DNA from: Polyangium sp. y55x31
Lineage (GTDB): Bacteria; Myxococcota_A; Polyangia; Polyangiales; Polyangiaceae
NCBI RefSeq assembly: GCF_029946505.1
Contig: NZ_JARZHG010000001.1
Span: 434,001-498,000 of the forward strand
DNA length: 64,000 nt
Direction: 5' to 3'
The translations under genes and the position numbers were made by a program. Every line of letters begins with the position of its first letter. Within the stretch, counting starts at the first letter, position 1. This document shows positions 36,735 through 44,161 of the stretch, in pieces. The notes under the pieces are model-generated. The model was not told the origin of the DNA and did not search any database. It saw only the letters and a list, made by a program, of their open reading frames with translations.

Positions 36735-37960
36735 TGCGGGTTTCCTTTCCCTTTGCGAAGAAAAAACACGCCGTAGCACACGAGGACCACGAGGGCGATC
36801 CCGAGGGCCACGCCCTTCGTGCCGAAGCCCGTGCTCGACGCCGGCGGCGGGCTCGTCGCAGCAGCAGGCGCCGAAGGCGGCGCGGAGGCGCGGGCATCGA
36901 GGAGGTTCTGCTCGGTCGTGGCCACGCGGCGGGTCTCGCGATCGGGATGCGATTTCGCCACGCGGGCGAGGATCTCCCGCGCGGCCGGCGAGCCGATGCG
37001 GCGCAAGCTCCCGAGCGCGGCGAAGCGAAGCTCGTCCGGCTCCCGATCCACAGCGCGCCCGAGCGGCTCGACCGCGGCCTCGTTCCGCTCGACGCCGAGG
37101 GCCCTCGCCGCCGCGACGGCCGCGTCGCGCTCGCCCTTCTCGAGGATCGAAACAAGCTCGGCCGTGACGCCAGGGACGAAGGCGCGCGCCCCCGCCGCGC
37201 GGATGACCTGCACGCGATCGTTCGCAGGCGCCGAGCGGAGGAGCGGAATCCAGCTCGGCCCGACGGGGACGAGCTTGCGGCGTTCGAGCTCCATGAGCAG
37301 GCCGACGCGCAAGGTGGCGGGCCGCGAGGCGTCGTCGAGGAGCGTGGTGAGCGCGGGGGCGTCGGCCTCGCCGATCAAAGGCGCGGCGCCGGCGAGCGTG
37401 AGATCCCGCAGCGCGAAGGTCGCGATCCGGGGCTCCTTCGACCCGAGCATCGTGACGGTGACGCGCCCGAGCGCGGCCGGATCGCCGCCGCGCGCGCCCT
37501 TGCCGAGCGCAGCATACGCGCGCGTGGCGTCGATCCACCTCGCGCGCGTCGCGGGCACGAGCACGATCCGATCGGCGATCGCCTCGACGGATTCGTATGG
37601 CACGGCCGCGGCATCCTTCGCATCGGGGCGCCTTCGTTCGAGGAAGAGAAGGATCTCCTCGCCGGCGACGTAGTTCTCGTCGGCGTGGCGGTGCGGCACG
37701 AAGCGAATCGGGCCCACCTTCGCGTCGCCTTCCCGGAAAAGCTCGAGGATCCGGGCCTCGACGGGCGGGAGCGGGCCGGCGCCGTGGGGCTCGGCGAAAA
37801 CGGCCTCGATCCGCGCGGCCGCGATGACGTCGGCGGCGCTCGCCATCTGGTGCAACGTGAGCCCGCCGGGGATGGTGTGGGCCTCGGCGAGGCTCGGCGC
37901 GAGCGCGGTGAGCGCCAATGCCATGGCGGAGACGAAGAGCGACGCGCGGACGCGGTGCAC
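36731..37960 (-). CDS. Exported HEAT-repeat protein with C-terminal membrane anchor
   Basis: 409 residues from GTG at 37960, chosen because it gives a clean signal peptide (RVRASLFVSAMALALTALAP, cleavage after AEA). The mature N-terminal domain begins HTIPGGLTLHQMASAADVI, a pattern I associate with exported domains of unknown role. Residues ~190-360 are helical HEAT-like repeats (AAVAAARALGVERNEAAVEP, FAALGSLRRIGSPAAREILA). A Pro/Ala linker precedes a single C-terminal helix (ALGIALVVLVCYGVFFL) and a basic end (RKGKG). It faces the periplasm with a short cytoplasmic tail, and is coupled to the SDR gene downstream. Function unknown. Confidence 0.7.
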   Translation of the reverse strand: MHRVRASLFVSAMALALTALAPSLAEAHTIPGGLTLHQMASAADVIAAARIEAVFAEPHGAGPLPPVEARILELFREGDAKVGPIRFVPHRHADENYVAGEEILLFLERRRPDAKDAAAVPYESVEAIADRIVLVPATRARWIDATRAYAALGKGARGGDPAALGRVTVTMLGSKEPRIATFALRDLTLAGAAPLIGEADAPALTTLLDDASRPATLRVGLLMELERRKLVPVGPSWIPLLRSAPANDRVQVIRAAGARAFVPGVTAELVSILEKGERDAAVAAARALGVERNEAAVEPLGRAVDREPDELRFAALGSLRRIGSPAAREILARVAKSHPDRETRRVATTEQNLLDARASAPPSAPAAATSPPPASSTGFGTKGVALGIALVVLVCYGVFFLRKGKGNPQ

Positions 37961-38126
37961 GGCGCGGATGCTACTCGAAATCGGCTCCGTGTGGCGGCGG
38001 CGCGCCGTAGCAGGATCGGGGCCTCGGGCAAGCGACGAAGCCTTGCTCGAATCCCGGAAACACGTCAGGATCGGGCCCCAACATCGGGGGCGAATGGCCC
38101 GGGGCGGGGAATTCGGGAGAAAAACC

Positions 38127-39251
38127 ATGAAGGATCCGCAGGACCCTCAAGAGATCGTCGATCAGCTCGAGGAGCGGCTCGATCTCCCGGTCCATCCCAC
38201 CTACCCGCTCAGGGACCGGGAAATCGTGGGCATCTGGCGCAAGCGGAGCGTCGAGGCGCTCCGGGAGCTCGGGAGCCGCGGCTTCTTCGAGCGCAAAGAT
38301 GCATTCGGAAAGCCGCTGCACGAGAGCCTCTGGGCCGTGGCCGACGCGCCGATGGTGGCCTCGTTCGAGGCGGCGCCGGGACGAACCATCCTGCTCGGCG
38401 AGCTCATCCGGAACATCGTTCATCCGGGCCGCATCACGCAGGGCCTCAAGGGCACGTGCGCCGCGACGTGCGTGGAGATCTACGTGGCCGAGCGCGATCC
38501 GGCGGAGTACGCGCGGATCGTCGCGGGTCTCGTGAGCCCCGCGGGGCGGGTCGTGCTCCGGAGCGGCGGGGAGCTCGTGCGCGACGAGGACGTGCTCGAG
38601 CCGGACGAACACGAGTTCCGCAGGAGCCCGGTGAGCCGGGTCTTCCAGGTCGCGTGCATGGAGTACGCCTACCCCGAGCTCGACTACCACAACGCGGAGG
38701 ACGGGCAGTTCGAGGGCGTGAAGAACACCGGCACGGGCCTGAGCCTCGGCGCGTTCGATCGGCTGCTCGTGGGGATCACGGGGCACCGCTGGGAGACGCT
38801 CTCCGACGGGCACGCGGCCTTCGCCGCGCTCTTCAAGCGGTTCGGCCTGGACACGAGCCGCGTGGCCGACCTGCACCGCGACGCGCTTTCGATCATCGAG
38901 CGCGTGACGGCGGCGGGGGAGACGGTCTTCGCGACGCTGGAGCTGCCCAAGGTGCGGAGCCCCGTGCGGCGGGCCGCGGGCGGCGTCGATCACGCGGCGC
39001 ACAAGATCCGGGTGCTGAAGCTCGATCGTCGGAATGGAACGGTCGTCTATGACGATCCGATGGACCCCCAACAAAGCTGGTTCGAGGGGATCCGGACGAA
39101 CATCGTCGACCGGTACGGCCGCTGCACGATGCAGATCGCCGATTTCGAGAAGCTGCTCGTGGAGCTGAGTTATCCGCCGGAGCTCTGGCCCGGGCCGGAG
39201 CAGGCGCAGGCGCGGCCTGCCCCGACCGAGACGCAGCCGGAATCGCGTTAA
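38127..39251 (+). CDS. Unrecognised soluble protein with possible cysteine-peptidase-like fold
   Basis: 374 residues, no signal peptide. ATG at 38127 follows GGGAGA. Two segments recall papain/C39-like active sites: QGLKGTCAATCVEIYVAE, with Gln ahead of a Gly-x-Cys, near residue 108, and a His-bearing strand HKIRVLKLDRRNGTVVYDDP near 297-320, where DP follows as in C39-like enzymes. Other notable text is NTGTGLSLGAFDRLLVGITG. No family is confidently recognised. It diverges from the HEAT gene over 166 bases and its stop overlaps the convergent small ORF's stop at 39248. It may be a peptidase, a transglutaminase-fold protein, or an inactive relative. Confidence 0.6.
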   Translation: MKDPQDPQEIVDQLEERLDLPVHPTYPLRDREIVGIWRKRSVEALRELGSRGFFERKDAFGKPLHESLWAVADAPMVASFEAAPGRTILLGELIRNIVHPGRITQGLKGTCAATCVEIYVAERDPAEYARIVAGLVSPAGRVVLRSGGELVRDEDVLEPDEHEFRRSPVSRVFQVACMEYAYPELDYHNAEDGQFEGVKNTGTGLSLGAFDRLLVGITGHRWETLSDGHAAFAALFKRFGLDTSRVADLHRDALSIIERVTAAGETVFATLELPKVRSPVRRAAGGVDHAAHKIRVLKLDRRNGTVVYDDPMDPQQSWFEGIRTNIVDRYGRCTMQIADFEKLLVELSYPPELWPGPEQAQARPAPTETQPESR

Positions 39252-39424
39252 CGCGGGGGCGGGGGCGCCTCGGCGTTTCGCGCGGCGTCCACGCAAATCT
39301 TCGCGACGTGGTGCTCGAAGTGCTGCCTTCGTTGCCCGCTATGACAACGCAGGCTCGCGAAGCCGGCGGCATATCCGCCGATGGTCCCCAGGGTCAAAAG
39401 CACGATCGCAAGTCTCCGCTTCAT
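39248..39424 (-). CDS. Small 58-residue protein with N-terminal hydrophobic helix
   Basis: Not a long ORF but well supported. ATG at 39424 has GAGAGGTGAG about five bases upstream, starts MKRRLAIVLLTLGTIGGYAAG (signal or anchor helix, positive-inside), then LRCHSG, HFEHHVAKICVDAARNAE and a short Pro-rich end, and stops with TAA at 39248-39250, overlapping the stop of the convergent 38127 gene. Two Cys and four His after the helix could bind metal. It follows the Spy-like gene by 85 bases on the same strand, so it probably shares its transcript. No known family recognised. Confidence 0.6.
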   Translation of the reverse strand: MKRRLAIVLLTLGTIGGYAAGFASLRCHSGQRRQHFEHHVAKICVDAARNAEAPPPPR

Positions 39425-39509
39425 GGTCTCACCTCTCGATTGACGTCGTCCATCTCGACGTCGGGGGCTCCGCGCGGACGAGCCGCGCTCTGCCCCCGAC
39501 CCCCGCGCC

Positions 39510-40118
39510 TCAAATCTCCACGCCCCGCCCGCCGAAGCCGCCCCAGAACCCCGGGGCCTGCTCGATGAAATCGGAAAGCCGCGCCCGCTGCCGCTCGTCG
39601 AGCACCTCGTGCACCTTCGCCAGCGAGCCCACGAGCGCCTTGCGCATCGCCTCGAGCGCCGCGTCGTGCCGCGCGAAGAGCTCGCCCATCACGGTCTCGT
39701 CGAAGCTCGGGCTGCGCATCGCCTTCGCCAGGTCCTCGCGGCTCTTGCGCAGCTCGCCGCGGTGCTTCGCCGCCACGTCGCGCATCTCCTCGAACGCCGC
39801 CGCGATGGCCTTCTCCTGGCCCGGCGTCGTGTCGAGCGCCTCGAACAGCCGCCGCAGGACGAAGTGCGGCATGCCGTACCCGCCGCGCCGGAAGCCCGCC
39901 CGCCCGTGCGTCCGGAAGGGCCCGCCGTGCTCGCGGTCGTAGCCGCCGCCCTCCCAGCCGCCGTGGCCGTACCCACCCCCGCCGAAGCCGCCTCCGTACC
40001 CGCCGCAAGCGCCGCCGTAGCCGAAGCTGCGGTAGCCGTAGCCGCGGTGACAACCGCCGTGGCGCAAAACCTTGATGAGGCCGATGAGGCAAGCCGTGCC
40101 GATCAGAAATCCGAGCAT
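39510..40118 (-). CDS. Spy/CpxP-like periplasmic protein (LTXXQ-like) with Gly-rich N-part
   Basis: 202 residues from ATG at 40118, with GAGAGGG just upstream. The N-terminus is a hydrophobic helix (MLGFLIGTACLIGLIKVLRHG), followed by a Gly/Tyr-rich stretch (GYGYRSFGYGGACGGYGGGF) and then an all-helical domain: LRRLFEALDTTPGQEKAIAAA, HRGELRKSREDLAKAM, HDAALEAMRKALVGS and LDERQRARLSDFIEQAP. This helix-rich domain with a Thr-Pro-Gly-Gln turn and QR...L matches the Spy/CpxP/heavy-metal-resistance group, which binds misfolded proteins or metals in the periplasm. The Gly-rich insert is not typical. The 58-residue small protein gene follows. Confidence 0.75.
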   Translation of the reverse strand: MLGFLIGTACLIGLIKVLRHGGCHRGYGYRSFGYGGACGGYGGGFGGGGYGHGGWEGGGYDREHGGPFRTHGRAGFRRGGYGMPHFVLRRLFEALDTTPGQEKAIAAAFEEMRDVAAKHRGELRKSREDLAKAMRSPSFDETVMGELFARHDAALEAMRKALVGSLAKVHEVLDERQRARLSDFIEQAPGFWGGFGGRGVEI

Positions 40119-40282
40119 GTTCCCTCTCTTCCGCGGCTCGTCGCGCGCCGCGTCGTTCACGCAGAGGAACATCACTCGCTCGTGTGAAGCGCGCGCCCGG
40201 CTCGATGTGAAGAAGCGCAAAGACGCGCGCGGCGACGCAAGAGAGTGGCCAGGTCCGACCCGCCGCGGGTATAGTCCTTTTG

Positions 40283-41509
40283 ATGCAGCGGTGGTTCTTC
40301 GGGCTCGTTTTCCTGGTCTTCCCCGGCTGCGCGGCCACCGCGCCCGCGGAAGCAGGCCCGAAGACGAGCGCGCGCGCGCCGATCCTGGTGCAGCCGGTGC
40401 AAGTCACGGCACGCAAACCCGCGCCGAGCCCCGCGCCCGTCGCGACGAACGAGCCCGCCGCGGACCCCGACGCCGATGACGAGGAGGGGCCCGACGACGA
40501 CGAGGCCGAGGCCGCGGAGGAAGCCGCCGAGGCCGCCGAAGCCGCGGGAGCGTCCCCGCCGCCGCCCGCGCCGAAGGCCCCCTCGCCGCTCCTGGCCCTC
40601 AGCGTGACCCAGCTCGAAGCGCGCTACCGCAGCGATCCGGCCTCCGTGGGGCCGCTCTCGCTCGGCGCGACGAACGCGGGCGCGCTCGTGAACGGCGTGC
40701 AGATGCCGAAGAGCGAGAAGTGGATCGTGCAGGATCCTTCGTGCGCCTGGGGCACGCAGGAGACCGTGGACGCCATCGCGCGCAGCATCGAGAAGGTCGC
40801 GGCCGAGCACCCGGGCGCCCCGCCCCTCGCCATCGGGCACATCAGCAGCCGGAAAGGCGGCCACCTCTCGCCCCACAGGAGCCACCAGTCGGGCCGCGAC
40901 GTGGACCTCGGCTACTACCACAACCCGCCGAAGACCACGTTCGTCCGGGCGACCGAGGCAAACCTCGACCTCGAACGCACCTTCGCCCTGGTGAAGACGA
41001 TCGTGAGCGAGACCGACGTGGAGCTCGTGCTCATCGACACAGCCGTGCAGCGCCTGCTCGTGGCGCACGCGCAGCGGAAGGGCGAGGACGAAGCCTGGCT
41101 GGATCAGGTCTTCCAGGTCCGCGGAAAACACCCCCGGCCCGTGGTGCGGCACGCGCGCGGGCACGGCAACCACCTGCACGTGCGCTTCGTGAGCCCGGTC
41201 GCGCAGGAGCTCGGGCGCCGCGCCGGCGCGTTCCTCAAGCGGGAGAAGGTCGCGCCGCCGCACGTGGCCGACGCGGTCGTGATGCACAAGGCCCGGAGCG
41301 GCGACACGCTGCAGATCCTGGCCCGCCGGTACGGGACGACGGTCGAGGCGATCCAGGGGGCGAACGGGCTCAAGACGATCGACATCAAGATGGGCCGGAC
41401 GTACCGGATCCCGGTGCCGAAACCGCCGACGGCTGCGAAGGCGCCGGCCGCCCCCAAGCGGCACGCCCCGCCTCCGCGGAACACGGCAGGCGCGACACGG
41501 GGACGGTAG
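40283..41509 (+). CDS. MepA-type (M74) murein endopeptidase lipoprotein with C-terminal LysM
   Basis: 408 residues. The lipoprotein signal ends FPGC (about residue 16). After an acidic/Ala-Pro linker (to ~105) comes an M74 endopeptidase domain with its zinc motif GGHLSPHRSHQSGRDVDLGY (near residues 193-212) and HARGHGNHLHVRF near 290-302; His, Asp and the HxH pair match MepA. Residues ~340-380 form a LysM domain (HKARSGDTLQILARRYGTTV, ANGLKTIDIKMGRTYRIP). The enzyme should cut D,D cross-links in peptidoglycan independent of penicillin sensitivity. ATG at 40283 is used; a TTG three bases earlier is less likely. The next gene starts four bases after the stop. Confidence 0.9.
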   Translation: MQRWFFGLVFLVFPGCAATAPAEAGPKTSARAPILVQPVQVTARKPAPSPAPVATNEPAADPDADDEEGPDDDEAEAAEEAAEAAEAAGASPPPPAPKAPSPLLALSVTQLEARYRSDPASVGPLSLGATNAGALVNGVQMPKSEKWIVQDPSCAWGTQETVDAIARSIEKVAAEHPGAPPLAIGHISSRKGGHLSPHRSHQSGRDVDLGYYHNPPKTTFVRATEANLDLERTFALVKTIVSETDVELVLIDTAVQRLLVAHAQRKGEDEAWLDQVFQVRGKHPRPVVRHARGHGNHLHVRFVSPVAQELGRRAGAFLKREKVAPPHVADAVVMHKARSGDTLQILARRYGTTVEAIQGANGLKTIDIKMGRTYRIPVPKPPTAAKAPAAPKRHAPPPRNTAGATRGR

Positions 41510-41513
41510 GGCC

Positions 41514-42191
41514 ATGGAGTACCGGAACAACCTCGACGCCGCGCGGATGCGCATCGAGACGCTCGAGGCGAAGCTCACCGAGCGCGAGGCCTCGCTCAAG
41601 GCGCGAGAGGCGGAGCTCGCCGAGCAAAACGCCGAGATCACGCGGCTGCGACAAACCGGCGGCAAACCCGCGAAATTGAGCGGCGTTTGGATCGTGCTCC
41701 TCGTGTTCACCCACTTCGCCGTCGCGGGCATCGGCGGCCTGATCTTCCTCGGCGCCTTCGGACGGTCGTCGCCCTCGTACATCAACTGCCCCACGTGCCC
41801 TTCGCCGCTGGCCCTCGTCGACGACCCCGCCGCCCACCCCCCGGCCCCGATCGCCGAGGGCACGGCCACGGACAGCAACGCGGAAGAGAGCGCGGTCACG
41901 CAGTCGAACGACCGCATGCGCCCCGAGGTGCGGGCCTGCCAGGTCGAGCAGCTCAAGAAGCACCCCGACGCGCACGGGTTTCTCGCGATCGTCTTCGAGG
42001 TCGAGCCCGCGGGCAAGGTCGGCGGCGTCGTCCTCCAGGGCATGTCGTCCAGGGACCGCTGGTGGAGCGCGGACTTCGAGGCCTGCGTGGTCAAGGCGTA
42101 CCGGGGCCTCGCGTTCCGGCCCTTCAACGGGGCGAAGACCACCGCGAAGCACACGTACTTCCTCTCGACGAACACGAACCTCGGCTTCTGA
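41514..42191 (+). CDS. Coiled-coil membrane protein with TonB/AgmX-like C-terminal domain
   Basis: 225 residues, four bases after the MepA gene. Residues 1-48 form a charged coiled coil (ETLEAKLTEREASLKAREAE), residues ~58-82 a membrane helix (VWIVLLVFTHFAVAGIGGLIF), then a Cys-Pro-Thr-Cys-Pro segment, an Ala/Glu linker and a C-terminal domain beginning VRACQVEQLKKHPDAHG with DFEACVVKAYRGLAFRPF, as in TonB-like AgmX/PglI-type C-termini that contact outer partners. Orientation is N-in, C-periplasmic. It could couple inner-membrane energy or structure to the cell wall enzyme encoded upstream; this is inferred from layout. Confidence 0.65.
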   Translation: MEYRNNLDAARMRIETLEAKLTEREASLKAREAELAEQNAEITRLRQTGGKPAKLSGVWIVLLVFTHFAVAGIGGLIFLGAFGRSSPSYINCPTCPSPLALVDDPAAHPPAPIAEGTATDSNAEESAVTQSNDRMRPEVRACQVEQLKKHPDAHGFLAIVFEVEPAGKVGGVVLQGMSSRDRWWSADFEACVVKAYRGLAFRPFNGAKTTAKHTYFLSTNTNLGF

Positions 42192-42236
42192 AACCCGTGC
42201 ACGCGCGCGCGCGCTGGCAGTATCCTCGCGCCCATC

Positions 42237-43994
42237 GTGCGTCTCCCCCGCCCCACCTCTCCGGCAAACGCGAGCGCCGCGCTCGTTCTGGCCTCGTGCC
42301 TCGCGGCTTGCGCATCCGAGCCGCTGCGCCCCGAAAACCCCTGTCCGCCGCCCGCGAAGAGTGCGGCGCCCGTGGCCACGACGCCGCCGAAGGTCGACAA
42401 CACACGCACGCTCGAAGTGCGCCTCGCGCCGACGCGCGACGGCGGGAGCGAGGTCGTCGCGATCGACGTGTCGATGCGCTTCTCCGTGCCGCCCGTGGAC
42501 TTCGGCGAGGCGCGGCCGCTCGTGTTCCGGCTCGACGACGCGCGCGTGGAGGACATCGACGAGCTCACCGCGCGTGACGCGGAAGGGTCGCTCGCGCTCG
42601 TGCGGGACGAGGGCGAGGGCAAGGACGCGGCGGGCGCGCCCGTCGCATGGCGCGCCGAGCGTCGCGCGCGAGGGCCCGTGACCGTGAGTTACACGCGCAA
42701 GCTCGCGGCCGGCAGCGCGGCGCAGGCGGCGGCGTCGCTCTCGGCGTCGGCGGGGGGTTTCCTCGGGGTCGGGCGCGCGTTCCTGCTCGTGCCGGACACG
42801 ACCGAGCCACACGAGATGCGCGTGCGCTGGGACCTTTCGGGGATCGGGGAAGGCGCGAGCGGCGCGTCGTCGCTCGGCGCGGGCGACGCGGAGGTCAGCG
42901 GCTCGCCGACGACGCTCGCGGCCGCGACGTGGGCCGCGGGGCCCTTGCATCGGGTGACGATCGAGCGGCCGGCGACGCGCGAGGGCGAGGGCGCCTCGTT
43001 CGCGGTGACGTCGGTCGGGCGCGGCGTGTTCGACGTGCTCGACGTGGGCGCCTGGGCGAGCCGGGCCTGGGTCTCGGTGCGGCCGCTCGAAGGCGCGCCG
43101 GGTGGCCATTTCGATATTTTCCTCCGATCGAGCGGCGCGACCGGCCGCCGCTTCGACGCCGCCGTCACGGGCCGGAGCGCGATCGCGGTCGGAGACGAGG
43201 GGCTCACGTTCGGTTGGCCGGAAAAACGGGCGCTCGGGCGGGCGATGGCGCGGGCGAGCCTCGGGTATTCAGTGGCCGCGTGGTTCGACGAGGGGTTCGT
43301 CTCGTATTTCGCGGTCGACGCCCTGCGGCGCGCGGAGCTCGTTCCGGCGCGGGACGTGCTCGCCGAGGTCGATGCGCGGGCGACGCGGTATTTTTCGGCG
43401 GCCGAGGCGCAAGCCGAGGATCGAGGCATGTTGTTCGCCGCCGAGCTCGACGCGCGCATCCGGGCGAAGAGCGGCGGCAAGCGCTCGCTCGCCGACGTGG
43501 CGCGCGAAGTCGCGCCGAAAGCGGGTGAAGGCGAGGCCCCGGCGAGCGGCCCGCGCCGCGTGCCCGAAAGCGCGCTGCGCGACGGCATCGTGAAGGAGCT
43601 CGGGGACGAGGGAAATCGAATCTTCGGCGCGATCCTCGGCAAGGGTGGCGCGCCGTCCCCGCCCGACGACGCATTCGGCCCGTGCTTCGTGAAGGTGAAG
43701 AAGAAGGTCCCGCGTTACGAGCTCGGCTTCGATCCGGCGTCCGTGAACGAAAAGAAGGTGCGTGGCGTGTCGCCGAAATCGGCGGCGGCGAAGGCGGGGC
43801 TCGCGGAGGGGGATCGCATCACGGCGGCGGATCTCGGCGACGGGACGATCGATCGCCCCGTGGAGATCGAGGTCGACCGCGGCGGCAAGCTCACGAAGGT
43901 GCGGTGGCTGCCGCGAGGCGAAAACGTGGATGGGTTCTCGTTTGCGTTTGGCCCGAAGGCCCCCGCGAGCTGCGACGCGCCGAAGGGCCGCTGA
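42237..43994 (+). CDS. Lipoprotein with degenerate M61 peptidase-like domain and C-terminal PDZ
   Basis: 585 residues from GTG. The signal peptide ends in lipobox LAAC (Cys ~25). Residues ~50-460 look like a glycyl-aminopeptidase (M61) fold: an N-terminal beta domain (EVVAIDVSMRFSVPPVDFGE), HFDIFLRSSG, then GWPEKRALGRAMARASLGY where active enzymes carry HExxH, and AAWFDEGFVSYFAVDALRR, which keeps the second Glu-containing helix. The zinc His pair is absent, so catalysis by the usual route is unlikely. Residues ~500-575 form a PDZ-like domain (VRGVSPKSAAAKAGLAEGDR). It is probably a binding or chaperone-like lipoprotein. The gene is followed by a strong terminator. Confidence 0.65.
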   Translation: MRLPRPTSPANASAALVLASCLAACASEPLRPENPCPPPAKSAAPVATTPPKVDNTRTLEVRLAPTRDGGSEVVAIDVSMRFSVPPVDFGEARPLVFRLDDARVEDIDELTARDAEGSLALVRDEGEGKDAAGAPVAWRAERRARGPVTVSYTRKLAAGSAAQAAASLSASAGGFLGVGRAFLLVPDTTEPHEMRVRWDLSGIGEGASGASSLGAGDAEVSGSPTTLAAATWAAGPLHRVTIERPATREGEGASFAVTSVGRGVFDVLDVGAWASRAWVSVRPLEGAPGGHFDIFLRSSGATGRRFDAAVTGRSAIAVGDEGLTFGWPEKRALGRAMARASLGYSVAAWFDEGFVSYFAVDALRRAELVPARDVLAEVDARATRYFSAAEAQAEDRGMLFAAELDARIRAKSGGKRSLADVAREVAPKAGEGEAPASGPRRVPESALRDGIVKELGDEGNRIFGAILGKGGAPSPPDDAFGPCFVKVKKKVPRYELGFDPASVNEKKVRGVSPKSAAAKAGLAEGDRITAADLGDGTIDRPVEIEVDRGGKLTKVRWLPRGENVDGFSFAFGPKAPASCDAPKGR

Positions 43995-44112
43995 ACCATC
44001 GATTCCTGAGTATCCTTCGGGCCCGAGAGGCGCGTCCTGGGCACGTCGCTTGCGATCTCGCGAAGCCGTGCGCAGGACGCGCCAATCATGAAGAAGATTC
44101 GACATCGGAAGC

Positions 44113-44145
44113 CCCCTCTCCCGCCGCACCACAGCGGGAGAGGGG
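44113..44145. terminator. Bidirectional terminator hairpin
   Basis: CCCCTCTCCCGC (44113-44124) pairs perfectly with GCGGGAGAGGGG (44134-44145) across a nine-base loop, and TTT follows on the plus strand. It sits between two convergent genes (stops at 43994 and 44162), where a shared terminator is expected. The U run is short. Confidence 0.75.
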
Positions 44146-44161
44146 TTTCCCTTGGTCGTGA

